Shown: piece after piece, positions 1-10,853 of the stretch
How positions within the stretch are numbered: the stretch's first letter is position 1
How the letters are laid out: the number at the start of each line of letters is the position of its first letter
From: Dillenia suffruticosa
Taxonomy: Eukaryota; Streptophyta; Magnoliopsida; Dilleniales; Dilleniaceae
Length of the DNA: 64,000 nucleotides
Assembly (NCBI GenBank): GCA_033439265.1
Contig: JAVTVX010000020.1
Coordinates: 18,432,001-18,496,000 of the forward strand
Reading direction: 5' to 3'
Translations under genes and position numbers: made by a program
Notes under the pieces: generated by a model
Told to the model about the DNA's origin: nothing
The model's input: the letters and a program-made list of their open reading frames with translations, nothing else
The model's database searches: none

Positions 1-2047
1 AATCTCGATGTCATGCATGTTGAAAAGAATGTTTTTGATAATGTTATAAATACAGTTATGGATATTCCTGGGAAAACAAAAGATAACTTGAGTGCAAGAA
101 AAGATATGAGAGTTGTTTGTAATCGATCTACACTAGATGTCGATGCAAGTAGTAAGGGACCAAAGCCAAAGACAGTTTATACATTGAACAAGGATCAGAG
201 ACGGATTGTTTGTGAGTGGTTGAAAATGGTGCGGTTTCCTGATGGATATGCTTCAAACCTTGGGAGATGTGTTGATTTGAATGAGTGCAAGTTGACAGGT
301 TTGAAGAGTCATGATTATCACATATTTATGGAAAGACTAATTCCAATTGCGTTTAAAGAACTTTTACCAAATTTTGTCTGGGGTGCCATTACGGAGTTAA
401 GTATTTTTTTTCATGACATTTGCTCAACGGTGTTAAACTTATCAAACATGGAGAAACTAGAGAGAGATATTTCAATTATTCTATGCAACTTAGAAAGGAT
501 ATTTCCTCCGTCGTTTTTTGATTCTATGGAACATCTCTTAGTTCACTTGCCTTATGAGGCAAAAGTTGCAGGACCTGTACAATTTCGATGGATGTATCCG
601 TTTGAGAGGTGAAATATTTATATTATTTTTTTCAAAATAATACTTCTTTATAGATTTATTTTTAAAATCTTTTAATGTTTTTTCTTATTAGATTTTTATA
701 TCATTTAAAGAAAAAAGTGAAGAATAAGGCATGGGTCAAAGCCTCTATTGTTAATGCATATATTGTGGAGGAAGTGACAACATTTGCATCGTATTATTTT
801 GAACCTCACGTACAGTGCAAGAGGCGAAGAGCAGGAAGAAATGACGAGGGCCCTATCGATCCCAATTTTTCATCATTTTCTATTTTCAATTATCTTGGTC
901 GAACTAATGGAGCATGTAAGAGAAGATATTTAACTGGTCAAGAATTGCGAGCAGCCCATACATATATTTTATTGAACTGTCCAGAAGTAGGACCATATTT
1001 TGAGTAAGTATATAGTTTTAACTGGTCAAGAAATGAAGCAGTCCTTACATATTTTATTTGGGTCAAAAATTTATATAATATATAAGTGATATTTTATGAT
1101 AGGATTTTTCAAAATTCATTTTCGGAACTACCTAACAAGGCGTTTAATCGTCTGTGCGATGAGAAATTTGCAACATGGTTCAAAACATATGTAAGTACTT
1201 ATCTATCAAGTTCCTATCATATTTTGTTTTTTAATCATTACTTAACGATAATAGTTTGGTTACTTTCCTTTAGGTTCATGCCAATGTTCATGCCAATGTT
1301 CATGCCAATGCTGATCAAGTTGAACAAAGATTGTTATATCATCTATCATGGGGTCCAAATTCATATGTACGAACGTGGCCATCATATTTTATAAATGGGT
1401 TTAATTTTCACACCCAAGAATATGGAATTGGAAAAGTCACAATGAATAGTGGAGTATGTGTTCGGTCATCCAATAATGGAAGTATAAAAGATGATTTTTA
1501 TGGTTTATTGGATGAAATCATAGAGATAGAGTATCCTGGAGCAGATTTGTGAGTGGTATTATTTAAGTGCACTTGGTTTGACCCCATCAAAGGAATGAAG
1601 GTGCATCCAAAGTATAATTTGATTGAAATAAATCATAAGAAGAAGTATAACAAATATGAACCATTTATATTGGCACAGCAAGGAATTCAAGTATATTATG
1701 CATCATATCCTAGTTTGAAACGTGACAAAACTGATTGGTGGGCTGTATGCAAAACAAAAGCACGGAAAAAAATTGAAGAGCATTGGGTTGATATAGCATA
1801 TCAACAAGAAGAAGTTACTACCACGATTCAAACGGAGGAATATGATATTCCAACTTTACGAGATCCATGTGGAGCAATTATAGATTTCGATCCAAATGAA
1901 ATTTGTGGAGATGACGATGAAGAATCAGATTTTCATACTGAGGATGAGGACGAGGACGACGATGAGGATGAAGATGAGGATGAGGACAGTGACGGTGATG
2001 GAGATGAATGTGAAAGTGGAGATGACAATGAAAATTTTGATTTTTAA
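1..2047 (+). pseudogene. TNPD-type CACTA transposase, C-terminal two thirds, one in-frame stop
   Basis: The frame enters with LDVMHVEKNVFDN, the conserved end of the plant tnp2 transposase domain. The catalytic N-terminal part is upstream of the window. Exon 1 runs to 608 and ends WMYPFER. Further exons at 692-1003, 1103-1192 and from 1275 join in frame through GT...AG introns and carry DUF4218-like and DUF4216-like sequence (FINGFNFHTQEYG, VTMNSGVC, WWAVCKTKA). A TGA at 1550-1552 interrupts the last exon directly before VVLFKCTWFD; the same frame then continues to TAA at 2045-2047. The tail is a run of Asp and Glu. At 1275-1310 a 12-bp unit is repeated three times (VHAN x3). The product would bind element ends and catalyse cut-and-paste in the nucleus. 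Apart from the stop it looks recent. Confidence 0.85.
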
Positions 2048-2314
2048 AACCGGGTAAGTTTAGTTTTGTACACATAGATATGCTCAATGTAATACATTTC
2101 AATTTGCTTCCTTATGATATAATTATCTTTATTATACATCATTTATTTATTTATCTACACATTTGCTTTTGCTTTTATCAATCACTAATTTTGTATTTCT
2201 CTAATTTTAAACGATGTTCGCGTCCAAACCTAATACTTGTTTTTTTTTTTGTAGATTATTTCGATTTAGTAGTTGGACTCTTGATAACATTTTATCGGTT
2301 ACAAAAGTTTGAAT

Positions 2315-5300
2315 ATGGTAAGTTTTTCATGCCCTTTCTTATGTATCGTTAAAACATGCAATTGTTATTTTTGTCATTTGTTTAATATTTATGCTTATTA
2401 GTATAAACGTGGAGGACATGTTCGAACTTCACAAGGAAGATCAAGCACTTCCCCTTGTCCTTCCCCTTCGCCGTCCCCTTCCCCATGTCCTTCTGCTTCA
2501 GCCCCATCAGTTGCACTTTCACCTTCTGTGCAACAATCAAATGATGTTGGGGATACAAGTATAGAGCGAAACTTCATATCCGCTTGTGGAGATTCGTAAG
2601 TATTTAATTTTAAAATTTTACTTCATTTGTTTATTTTATTTATATATATGGTTCTTTAATTTAACTTAATTATTTATCATTGCTCATAAAAAAAATTGTT
2701 TACATATAGATTCTCAGACCCAATATATGTGGTGCGTATTATAAATAAAATTGTTAATAATCATTGGGGAGGGATATCAATGAATTACACAAGCACAGAG
2801 AATGAAACAAAGGAATTATGGTGGAGAGAATTTAAGGTAAATTTTATCTTAAAATTTATACATTCATTAAAATTTTTACCTTAATTAAGATAATTGTTTC
2901 TTTGTTTATTGCAGCGGAGGTTTAGTTGGGCTGAATCAGAAGAGACTGAGACAAGAAGAAATTTCAAAAAAAAAGCTGGTGATCACATTCGAAATGTGAT
3001 CAATAAAGCCAAAACAAATCGGAAGAAACCAAATTGCATCATGGAGGAAAATTGGCAAAGAATGTTGGCAATTTGGGAGTCGGATGATAGCAAAAAAAGA
3101 AGTGAGCAGAATAAAAGGAATAGATCTTGTAACTCCGGGCAAGCGTCTGCCACTTACGCGGGGGGATCAATCAATGTGGATGAACATAGAAAAAGATTGG
3201 TAACTATTTCAAACACTTATATTTTGATTTAATTCATTTAATTCTTTTTTACTATTTCATTATTATTGTTAACTTTAATGATTCTTTTTTAAATTTTTTT
3301 TAGGCCAAGGAAAAGGGATTTGAGCCATCATATATCGACACTTTTGAGCGAACATTTCAAAAGAAGGACAACACTTGGAGCGGGGAGAGAGCAAAAGTAA
3401 TATCGGTATGTAATTGAAACTTTGACAATTAAAATTACAATTCCATAGGCCTAGATTTCTCCTTCTCTTGCACGATAAATATACATGCATCTATTTTTTC
3501 CTTCCTTTTTTAATACAATATGATATAATGTAAATGGTCTTCACTCCCAAGCATACATTTTAATTTTGATTTTTATTAATCAAAGTAATTGCTTTTCGAT
3601 TTTGCATCTATAGAATCTTATCAGAGAAAAGGAGGAAATGACATTTCGGTATGTTGGTGTTGGTATTTTAGTGTTGGCTGGTGTTGGTATTTTAGTGTTG
3701 GCTGATGGATTCCCATTGCTAATGGTAATGAGAAATTTTATAGGCTAACCTACAGATTTAGAACTAGGAAGTGATAATTATAAGTTTGGGTCTCATCATT
3801 TCTCTCTCAAATATCTTTCTGTTTCCATACGTTAATGTATCTAGATGGATAGATTGATTTTTGGCTCTTCCCTTTGTGAAAACCACCAAAGAAAATGACA
3901 TATTTTGTTGTGGTTTTTCCATCAAAGTTTGGTTCAATTCATTAGCTTTGCTGAATCCAGAATATTAACATGTTATCATTTCATGAATTATATAAAACCT
4001 TGTGATCCTGCTAATAAATTTATTACTGATTCCTTTCTTTCATATAATTGACACTCAAAATTAGCTAGACAAGTCCCGGTTTGGAACAATTTTGTCGATC
4101 CCTAGCTCACTTGAAAAATAATCATTACAAACTCCCAAATCAATTATATTACTCCCAAATCAATTATATTTGAGACTGGAACATATTCTCTTTCACTTTA
4201 TCCTTTATATTATCCTTTATCTTGTCTAATTTTCTTGTACATATCAAAGACCTGGATATTGTCTATTTTTCTTGTACATATAAAAAAAGGAATCTGTCTC
4301 TCTCTCGACTGTTTATTTTACCAATTTTGTAAGATAAAAAAGTGGTGCATTGACAATAATATATAGGTGTGGGGTCTATGTTAAAAATAGTACAGTAAGT
4401 TCTCACTAAGTTAATTAGAACAGTAAGTTATTGTGAGAAAAAACTCAGACACACCAATTCACCAATTCAGATCCAATTCACCAATTCATATTTCTTCTTT
4501 GGCCGTGGGGATAAGCCTCTCTAGCAACATTGTTTATATTATACTTTTTCTTTTGACTTTTTAATTAATTTATTTTTTATTGATTTATTGCTTTGAAAAT
4601 GACCTGGTAGCATCGTGTATATATATGGGATTTATTTAATTAGACAAACTCAAATTTTCAAATAAGGAGCACCGAACCACATGTAATTGATTTTTTTCTA
4701 ATTTTAACACCACTATTGAAATGAAACTATGAAAAGAATAGTAAAAATGGGTAAAAATCAATGAAACTAAAAAAATCATATCAAACCAAAATTTGCAGAA
4801 CCAAAACAACCATTTGAGATAATTTTTTCAGTACAAGTTAGTGTTATTGTCAAGTGGTATGGTGGTCATTTAATATGGTTGCAAAATATGGTTGCAAAAG
4901 TTAGTGTTATTGTCAAATTGTTAGTATAATGTCTAATGTGTTATGAATGAGTCAATCGAACCTTAGATTTCTATAATTTTTTTTCTTAGCATAGCTACCA
5001 ACCCATCAACCCGGTGCAAATTATTCTTTTAATTAATATATTTTTATGTATAATAAGATTTTGTTACACTGATAAATTTGAATTTTTTATATAATTTACC
5101 CCTAAAAAAAATTCCACCATAGTTTTGTCTATGATTATATATGATTATAGCATGAGTTAAGTACTTATAAGCACAATTTAGCTTAATTTAGTTTTCTGAA
5201 TTATTCTCTCTAGCCATATATATATATATATTTTATTATACTTGTTAGAAAAATAGAATGCAATTTTCTTGGCAAAAATTTGACTTTTAGTTCTCTTTCT

Positions 5301-5926
5301 CTTTCTTGGTATAGTATAGTAGCTCTGCTTCAGAGGCGATGGCATCAATGCAACAGCTTTTTTTTCTATCAATTCTATCATCATACGTGATTTACTTATT
5401 CATAACTTGTTTTCTCTTATAGTTTTATTGTAATTTTTTTGTCATAATAATACAGGAAAAATATAATGAACTTTTGTTGACGAATTCAAGTAGTGCTGAT
5501 CATGATCCCTTATCTGATCCCTTATTTGAGCCATCTGTCGATAGTATGGCTTTGTGGTTAGAGGCATCTGGTGGGATAAAAAGGGGAAGAATTCTTGGGA
5601 TGGGATCATTGAGCAGAATGTACACACCAGGTCCATCTTCTATATGTCCATCTTCTACCGCGATGGCTTCAAGAAAAGAAATGCAACTAGATAAAGAAGT
5701 ACATGACCTCAAAACACAACTTGCATTGAAAGACGAAGAAATCAAAGCGCAACTTGCAAAAAAAGATGAAGAAATCAAAGAAATCAGACAATCACTTGAG
5801 GTAACACAAAGACTTATTTTACAGCACCTCAATTTGGATGCAAGTCAATTTCTTCCGTCACAGAGTCAGAGTCACGTTCCCCCTTCTTTGCCTGCTGGTG
5901 ACCCAGACGAAGACCAGAATGACTGA
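2315..5926 (+). CDS. TNPA-like CACTA accessory protein (plant transposase family), intact splice model
   Basis: A six-exon model stays open: ATG at 2315-2317, then 2402-2595, 2710-2836, 2915-3199, 3304-3405 and 5456-5926, all with GT...AG borders and compatible phases. It gives roughly 390 residues. The first long exon is rich in Ser and Pro. The core (HWGGISMNY, ELWWREFKRRFSW, MEENWQRMLAIWES) matches the TNPA-type plant transposase family that follows TNPD in CACTA elements. The last exon has a charged coiled-coil-like segment (repeats of LALKDEEIKAQLAKKDEEIK type) and ends GDPDEDQND. By analogy with En/Spm TNPA it would bind subterminal repeats. The start is inferred from the ATG|gtaag junction and from alignment with the matching gene at 55278. 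The fifth intron is unusually long. Confidence 0.75.
3406..5455 (+). other. 2.05-kb intron of the CACTA-I TNPA gene
   Basis: The donor is TCG|GTATGT at 3405/3406 and the acceptor ACAG|GAA at 5455/5456. The equivalent intron in CACTA-II (58587-58679) is only 93 bp, so about 2 kb has been gained here or lost there. The segment is AT-rich with no recognisable coding sequence. Visible details are a tandem 24-26 bp repeat at 3652-3702 (GTTGGTATTTTAGTGTTGGC units), a 20-bp-class repeat at 4130-4170 (CTCCCAAATCAATTATATT twice) and a repeat of CACCAATTCA at 4453-4490. I saw no clear terminal repeats marking a nested element. Confidence 0.6.
3652..3702. repeat. Short tandem repeat, about 25-bp unit x2
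   Basis: The unit containing GTTGGTATTTTAGTGTTGGC occurs twice back to back inside the large TNPA intron. It is a simple local duplication. Confidence 0.8.
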
Positions 5927-6329
5927 CCCTTCTTTGCCCCCTCCTGATGAAATGAAGACCAGAAAATGACTGACCCTTCTTTGCCCCCCTCCTTCCGATT
6001 AAATGAAGACCAGATAGTGAGATAATGAGTTGTGGATGAAGATCAAGATAACGACTTAGTGTTAGTGGTGGTCGGTGGTATATTATCTGGATGTTTTATA
6101 TTTCACTATATTTATATTATTTATTTGATTGCAGTGTAGTGCAACTATTAATTATATATTATTAATTATATATTATGATGTTTGACATTTTCATTTTGGA
6201 GTTCTATATTTTGGTTGGAATGAATTTTTTTTTTATGGTTTATTAGTTGAATTGGATATTGATGAGATATTGGTTGGATTGTAAATAATATGGATAACAT
6301 TTTTTTAATTAATAGGCCAAAAAACAAAA

Positions 6330-7075
6330 TTTATTTTTTATTAAAATCCATCGATAAATTTGTGGCCAAATTTAGCCAAAAAAATCTGGAAAAAAAAATC
6401 GTCCCTAAATCGGAAGAAATCTCCTAAAAGATATTCGTCGCTAAACTTTATAAAATTTATCCGTTTTTAAATTTAGCAACGGATTTTAGCAACAAAACTT
6501 ATCCGTCCCAAAATCTTGGCGACGGATTGTTATAGCCAAATTAGCGACGAATTTTAGCGACAAATATTTTTGTTGCTAAATTAGCCACGGATTTTGGCGA
6601 CGAAATATTTTTGTCGCTAACAACTTTTAGGGACGAAAACTTTTTTCAAGCTAAATTAGCGACGGCTTTTAGCGACGAACCTTATCCGTCCCAAAACTTT
6701 GGCGACGGATTGTTATAGCTAAATTAGCGACGAATTTTAGCGACAAATATTTTTGTTGCTAATTTGGCCACGGATTTTGGCGTCGAAATATTTTTGTCAC
6801 TAATATAGCGACAAACTTTTAGGAATGAAAACATTTTTGTAGCTAAATTCGCGACGGATTTTAGCGACAAAATAATTTGTCACTAAATTAGCGACGGATT
6901 TTAGCGACGAAAATATTTTTGTCCCTAAATTGGCGATGAATCCGCCGATTTTGTCGCTAAATTTTTGCGATGCGTCATTAGCGACGAAAATTTTTTTGTC
7001 GCAAATTTCGTCGCTAAAAATTTTAGCGACGAATTTTTCTGAGTTTTTTGTCCCTAAATCCGTCGCTAAAATGGG
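6330..7075. repeat. Right subterminal repeat array of CACTA-I
   Basis: Many copies of a motif close to GCGACGGATTTTAGCGACGA occur in both orientations (for example GTCGCTAAATT and GCGACGAAAAT). Subterminal arrays of this kind are the binding sites of the TNPA protein in En/Spm-type elements. The array begins roughly 400 bp after the TNPA stop and reaches the terminus. Part of the array is itself duplicated: 6480-6640 and 6655-6800 are near copies. Confidence 0.85.
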
Positions 7076-7092
7076 TTTTTTTTGTAGTGCTA
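7076..7092. repeat. Right terminal inverted repeat and target-site position of CACTA-I
   Basis: TTTTTTTTGTAGTG ends at 7089. Its complement begins CACTACAAAAAA, the standard CACTA end. CTA at 7090-7092 occupies the 3-bp target duplication slot. The left end is not in the window. Confidence 0.8.
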
Positions 7093-7392
7093 CACCAAAA
7101 GTGGAAACAAAAAAAGGAGATCAAAATTGACGAAAAGTCAACAGTTTTTGATACTTCAATTAAGGAGCTAAGTAATGAATTTAATTCAAATTCTGAGATA
7201 GTGATTCCACCACGTTTTCCCGAAAGGTTGGCACAATTAAATAAAGAGGAGGAAAAGAAAGATTTTGAAAACTTTTCAAAAAATAGAGATCAATATTCCA
7301 CTCTTGGAAACAGTACAATAAGTGCCAAGTCATCCAAAAAAAATTGCCACAAAAATACAAAAAGACAACATGGTAGATTTCATTGTATATGA
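7093..7392 (+). pseudogene. Fragment of gypsy gag-pol (linker before protease)
   Basis: An open stretch of about 95 codons ends at 7390. PPRFPERLAQLN is the only recognisable motif. It corresponds to the charged region between Gag and protease in Athila/Tat-type polyproteins. The annotated ORF that starts at 7048 actually begins inside the CACTA-I end, so that start is an artefact of the insertion junction. Confidence 0.45.
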
Positions 7393-8230
7393 TAATTTTG
7401 AAAATAATTTTGTACAAAATAAATTGGATTTTGTGTTTAAAGAAAGTGTGACAAACAATGTTGTATAATGGAATAATTTTTTCCAAGACAACCTCTGGCA
7501 AGCAAAAAAGTCCTCCATTTCAACTCGAAATTGAAGTTTATACTAGGCTACTTGAAGTTTAAATGGATCGGACCAATTTTTGAACAGGAATGAAGCAAGG
7601 AAACCATGTTGAGCCAAATACACTAAACAAAGATGATTATTGGGATGTAACCCAATGTTTTTATGATTTTTTTATTTAATATTTATTTTTGTTGATTTGA
7701 TTTGATTTTAAATTTTGATGGTATTTTATAGGTGAATAAAATCTAGAGAACTTTGATGATTGGATATGCTCAAAATTCAGTGCATGTGCCCACGTGAAAA
7801 TTGAAGAATGCAAATAGTTGATTTTAAAAGAAATACAAGTGTTCCAAAGTTAAGACGTACCCACGCCTTAACCGAGTTTCAGTACAATTCACAATACGGA
7901 GTGTCTTAAAGAAGAGACAGAAGTAGTCCAGCATTAAAGCATGCCCATGCCTTGCCAAAGTTTCACTACTATCGCTTTAAAGGGAATTCAAGAAGTATTT
8001 TCAAAAATTGATAGAAGTGGTCACAGTTTAAGTTTAAGGCGTGCCTACATCTTAACCCTTTTTTCTAGATTCATTGAATTTGACTCTCCATTCCCACTCC
8101 ACCCTATTGTTCTTACTTTATCTTTTTTATTTTTGTTTTTATTTGAGCTAGTTGTTAATTTTTTTTAATTTTTCTTTCTGTCTTTTTTATTTAATATTTT
8201 TTTATTCCCCACTCACACAATAATATATGA

Positions 8231-8247
8231 TTTAGGTATGGGGGATG
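8231..8247 (+). other. Polypurine-tract-like sequence of the gypsy remnant
   Basis: TTTAGGTATGGGGGATG differs by one base in its core from the tract of the gag-protease element at 30088-30104. In gypsy elements such a tract primes plus-strand DNA synthesis near the 3' LTR. Confidence 0.45.
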
Positions 8248-9735
8248 TTTAATAATTTTGTTTTTGGTAGTATGTTGATTTTTCTATAGTAGATTAAGTT
8301 TTACTTCATTAATTAAAAAAAAAGAAAAAAAAGAAAAATTTCGAGTTTTATAGTTGATGTGTGTTATTTGGTTGGCTGAAATTTATGAAAAATAGCTCAT
8401 ATCAATGGCTTTTGTACTTGTAATGGCCGTTCATTTCTTTAATGTTTTTCTTTGAAGGATAAATCTATAAAATTTGACAAAAACCCTACTTAAAAGTGTG
8501 ATTTTGAGACTAAAACGAGTAAATTCATTCTATATACTCGAGATTGCTTTTTTTTTCCTTGTTAAGTATTTTTTCCTTGTTAAGTGATTATCGCACTTAC
8601 ATTAGACATTTTAGAACTTACTCTGTTATGTATGTTGAGATCTTATTTTAGAATTTCATACATTGAAATAACAAAAACATTTAATTTTACCCCCTTTTAG
8701 CTTTTGTTAAAAATTCTCAAATTGATTTTATAAACCTCTTAATTAACCAAGTTGAGACTATAACATTTTTCTTCGTTTATAAGCACCTCAGTAAAACACT
8801 TACCCTCATATTTTGCCTTTCTTTTCAAAACCCTTGTATAAAAAATATACGTAATTAATTACATGATTTGATTGCTTGTTTGCCTCAAAACAAGGATGAT
8901 GATTGAAATTTTGGATTTAATGCTTTCATGAATACAAAACGAAGTTTGTGATTATACAAAGAAGAATGAAACTTGATCATTCTCTTAACTATTCTATTGT
9001 GGTTGATTGCTTAAAACAAAAAAAAAAGGGGATTGTGAGAATGTGTCAAAAGAAAACTGAAAAAAAAGGAAAAGAAAAAATGCTGAATTTTGCTTTTTAT
9101 ACTTGGAGATGAAAGAAGAAAAAGGAAAAGCAAATGAAGAAAAGAAGTTTGAAGAAGAACAAGTAAACAACAAAAGAAGATTTTATCTTTTGTGCTATTT
9201 GTTGGGGACAAAAATGCACATTATGAAAGAGTTATATAATTAATTATATATTTCTTTTGGTACGCTTTTAGTTTTAAATATCTACTTTATCCTGCCCTTA
9301 CCCTAACCCCATTAGAACGAAATAAAAGAACTTTTGATTGATATATGAAATTCAAACTTTTGAGTGGTAGAAATTTGATATATTTGTAAATTCATGATAA
9401 TTCCATTCCATTATATTGATTTGAGTGATATATATTCTTTATCTATTTTGAGTTATTTTGAGTGAATCTTTTGGAGAAAATTGTTGAATTTTGTAATTTT
9501 GATTTTGAAGGAGTTGTTAGAATATGTAACGGTTGTTTTAGTACGAAATACTATAAAGTATTTGTTATTTTGATTATGTTTCCGATTTGATTTTTATAAT
9601 ACATGTTGGTTTGAAAGTTTGGAAGAAAAATAGTTTGGTTTACAAAATAGTTTGGAATTTATTTGAAAGAACAATACTTGGGAACAAGTATTATTTGGGT
9701 ATGGAAGAATTTGATAGAATATAAATTAGTGTAAT
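8248..9735. other. AT-rich sequence after the gypsy tract, no gene seen
   Basis: No supported coding sequence. It is AT-rich, with a purine-rich strand at 9010-9190 and frequent homopolymers. By position it may be 3' untranslated or LTR sequence of the decayed gypsy element, but no LTR border could be placed. Confidence 0.5.
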
Positions 9736-9738
9736 ATT

Positions 9739-10850
9739 TACTATTAGAAAATTTACTTTCAGCAACGACAATATCTATAACTAAAAGTAAAGATTTTGTC
9801 GCTAAAAAGTATTAGTGATGAAAAATTTCTACCGTTAAATCCGTCATTGAAAATCACCCCACTAATTTTTTTCAATAGAATACATCCGTCACTAATTATC
9901 AGTAATGGATTAGCGATAAAAATTTTTTCATCGCTAATTCTGGGAGCCCTCACGAGAATGCACGCGCCCACACATGCACCCACCCGCACCATCACACACG
10001 CACGTGCCCTCATGCATGCCCGCCCTCTCCTGCAAACTCGTCCTACATTTTTTTGTCAAAAATATCACCTCTCAGAATCGAATCCGCATCTCTAAGATGA
10101 AAGATAAGTTGTTCAACTACTATACCATAATCTGTTTTGTGATATCATTTTTTTATTTATTATCTAACTCTCACTTTTTTTTAAATATTAATCTCACTCT
10201 CAAAATTTTTTTAAAAAATTCTTACTCTTACAATTGTTTTTTATCTCACTCTCATCTCTTCTTTTTTTCCTTTACCTTGGGTAATTTTTTTTTCATTAAG
10301 ATAGAATATCAAATTATTTTTTTGATTTACCCATTCAATTGAATAATAAAATAATAGAATAAAAGAAAAAAATAAAATAAATAAGAAAAAAAAGAAAAAG
10401 AATTATAAAATAATAAAAGAGAAGAAAAAAATTTAAAAATTTAAAAATTTAAAACTTTTAAAATTTTTAAAATTTTTAAAAATAAAAAAAAAAATCCGTC
10501 GGTAATCTATCACTAAAATTTTCGTCGGTAAAATTTTTATCGGTAATTCGTCGCTGATAGCTATACATATGTTTTTTTTATCCTTCACTACTACACCAAC
10601 GGATTAGCGACGGATATTTTTCGTCGCTTAAAATTCTGTTACTGATAGTTTTACAATTTTTTTTTACTCTAGACTACTATAGCGATGGATTAGCGACGGA
10701 AATATTTTTATCGATAATCTATCGCTAATCTCTTGGTATTCTATCCTATGTTAATCTGTCACAATTTCGTCACTATTTACGATAAATTTTTTTCTGTCGA
10801 GAATTTTCTGTCGACAATTTTCTATCACTAAAAGTCAGTTTTTTATAGTG
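9739..10850. mobile_element. Non-autonomous CACTA-like element, 1.1 kb, TSD ATT
   Basis: The left end TACTATTAGAAAATTTACTT and the inverse of the right end, CACTATAAAAAACTGACTTT, pair over about 24 bp with a few mismatches. ATT flanks both sides (9736-9738 and 10851-10853). Both arms carry CACTA-type subterminal motifs such as GATTTTGTCGCTAAAA and GGATTAGCGACGGA. The first base is T instead of C, which would be a mutated terminus. No transposase is encoded. The interior holds AT-rich filler and a tRNA-like segment (separate entry). A second CACTA-like end, CACTACTACACCAACGGATT, lies inside at about 10587. Confidence 0.7.
9945..10135 (-). mobile_element. Possible tRNA-derived SINE inside the small CACTA element
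   Basis: Read on the minus strand, TGGTATAGTAGTTGAACAAC is followed about 30 bases later by GCGGATTCGATTCTG. These match the spacing and consensus of RNA polymerase III A-box and B-box motifs. The rest, rich in GTGCG and GTGTG, continues to about 9945. I could not fix the ends or a target duplication. It could also be a chance match or a tRNA pseudogene. Confidence 0.4.
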
Positions 10851-10853
10851 ATT

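Larger units (their letters stand above)
1..7089 (+). mobile_element. CACTA-I: right part of a CACTA (En/Spm, CMC) DNA transposon
   Basis: The left end lies outside the window. Within it, in order, are a TNPD-type transposase (tnp2, DUF4218 and DUF4216-like regions), a TNPA-type gene, an array of GCGACGGATTTTAGCGACGA-like subterminal repeats, and a terminus reading GTAGTG at 7084-7089, the inverse of CACTAC. This gene order and end structure are typical of plant CACTA elements. The next three bases are CTA, the expected position of a 3-bp target duplication, but its partner is not visible. The coding part is well preserved: I see one nonsense codon in TNPD and none in the TNPA splice model. 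The 7093-9735 flank looks like an older gypsy remnant, so this element probably landed in that retrotransposon. Confidence 0.9.
7093..9735 (+). mobile_element. Decayed Athila/Tat-like Ty3/gypsy remnant (3' portion)
   Basis: The segment starts with a gag-pol linker-like peptide containing IPPRFPERLAQLNKEEEKK, a sequence type common before the protease of Athila/Tat gypsy elements. Around 7545-7575 a short WIGP-containing frame resembles the end of pol. A polypurine-like TTTAGGTATGGGGGATG at 8231-8247 matches the tract at 30088-30104 in the better preserved element. The purine-rich stretch near 9010-9190 also recalls 30800-30880 of that element. No LTR ends or target duplication were found, and most of pol is missing. 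Confidence 0.5.

Noticed and set aside
3614..3648. A 35-bp mini-exon in the large CACTA-I TNPA intron (AG...GTATGT borders)
   Set aside because: Its length is not a multiple of three and would break the frame; skipping it gives a clean join S-EKYNELL.
6330..7075. Regularly repeated 20-bp motif, considered as a CRISPR-like array
   Set aside because: Motifs occur in both orientations with irregular spacing inside a plant CACTA end; no cas genes. These are subterminal repeats.
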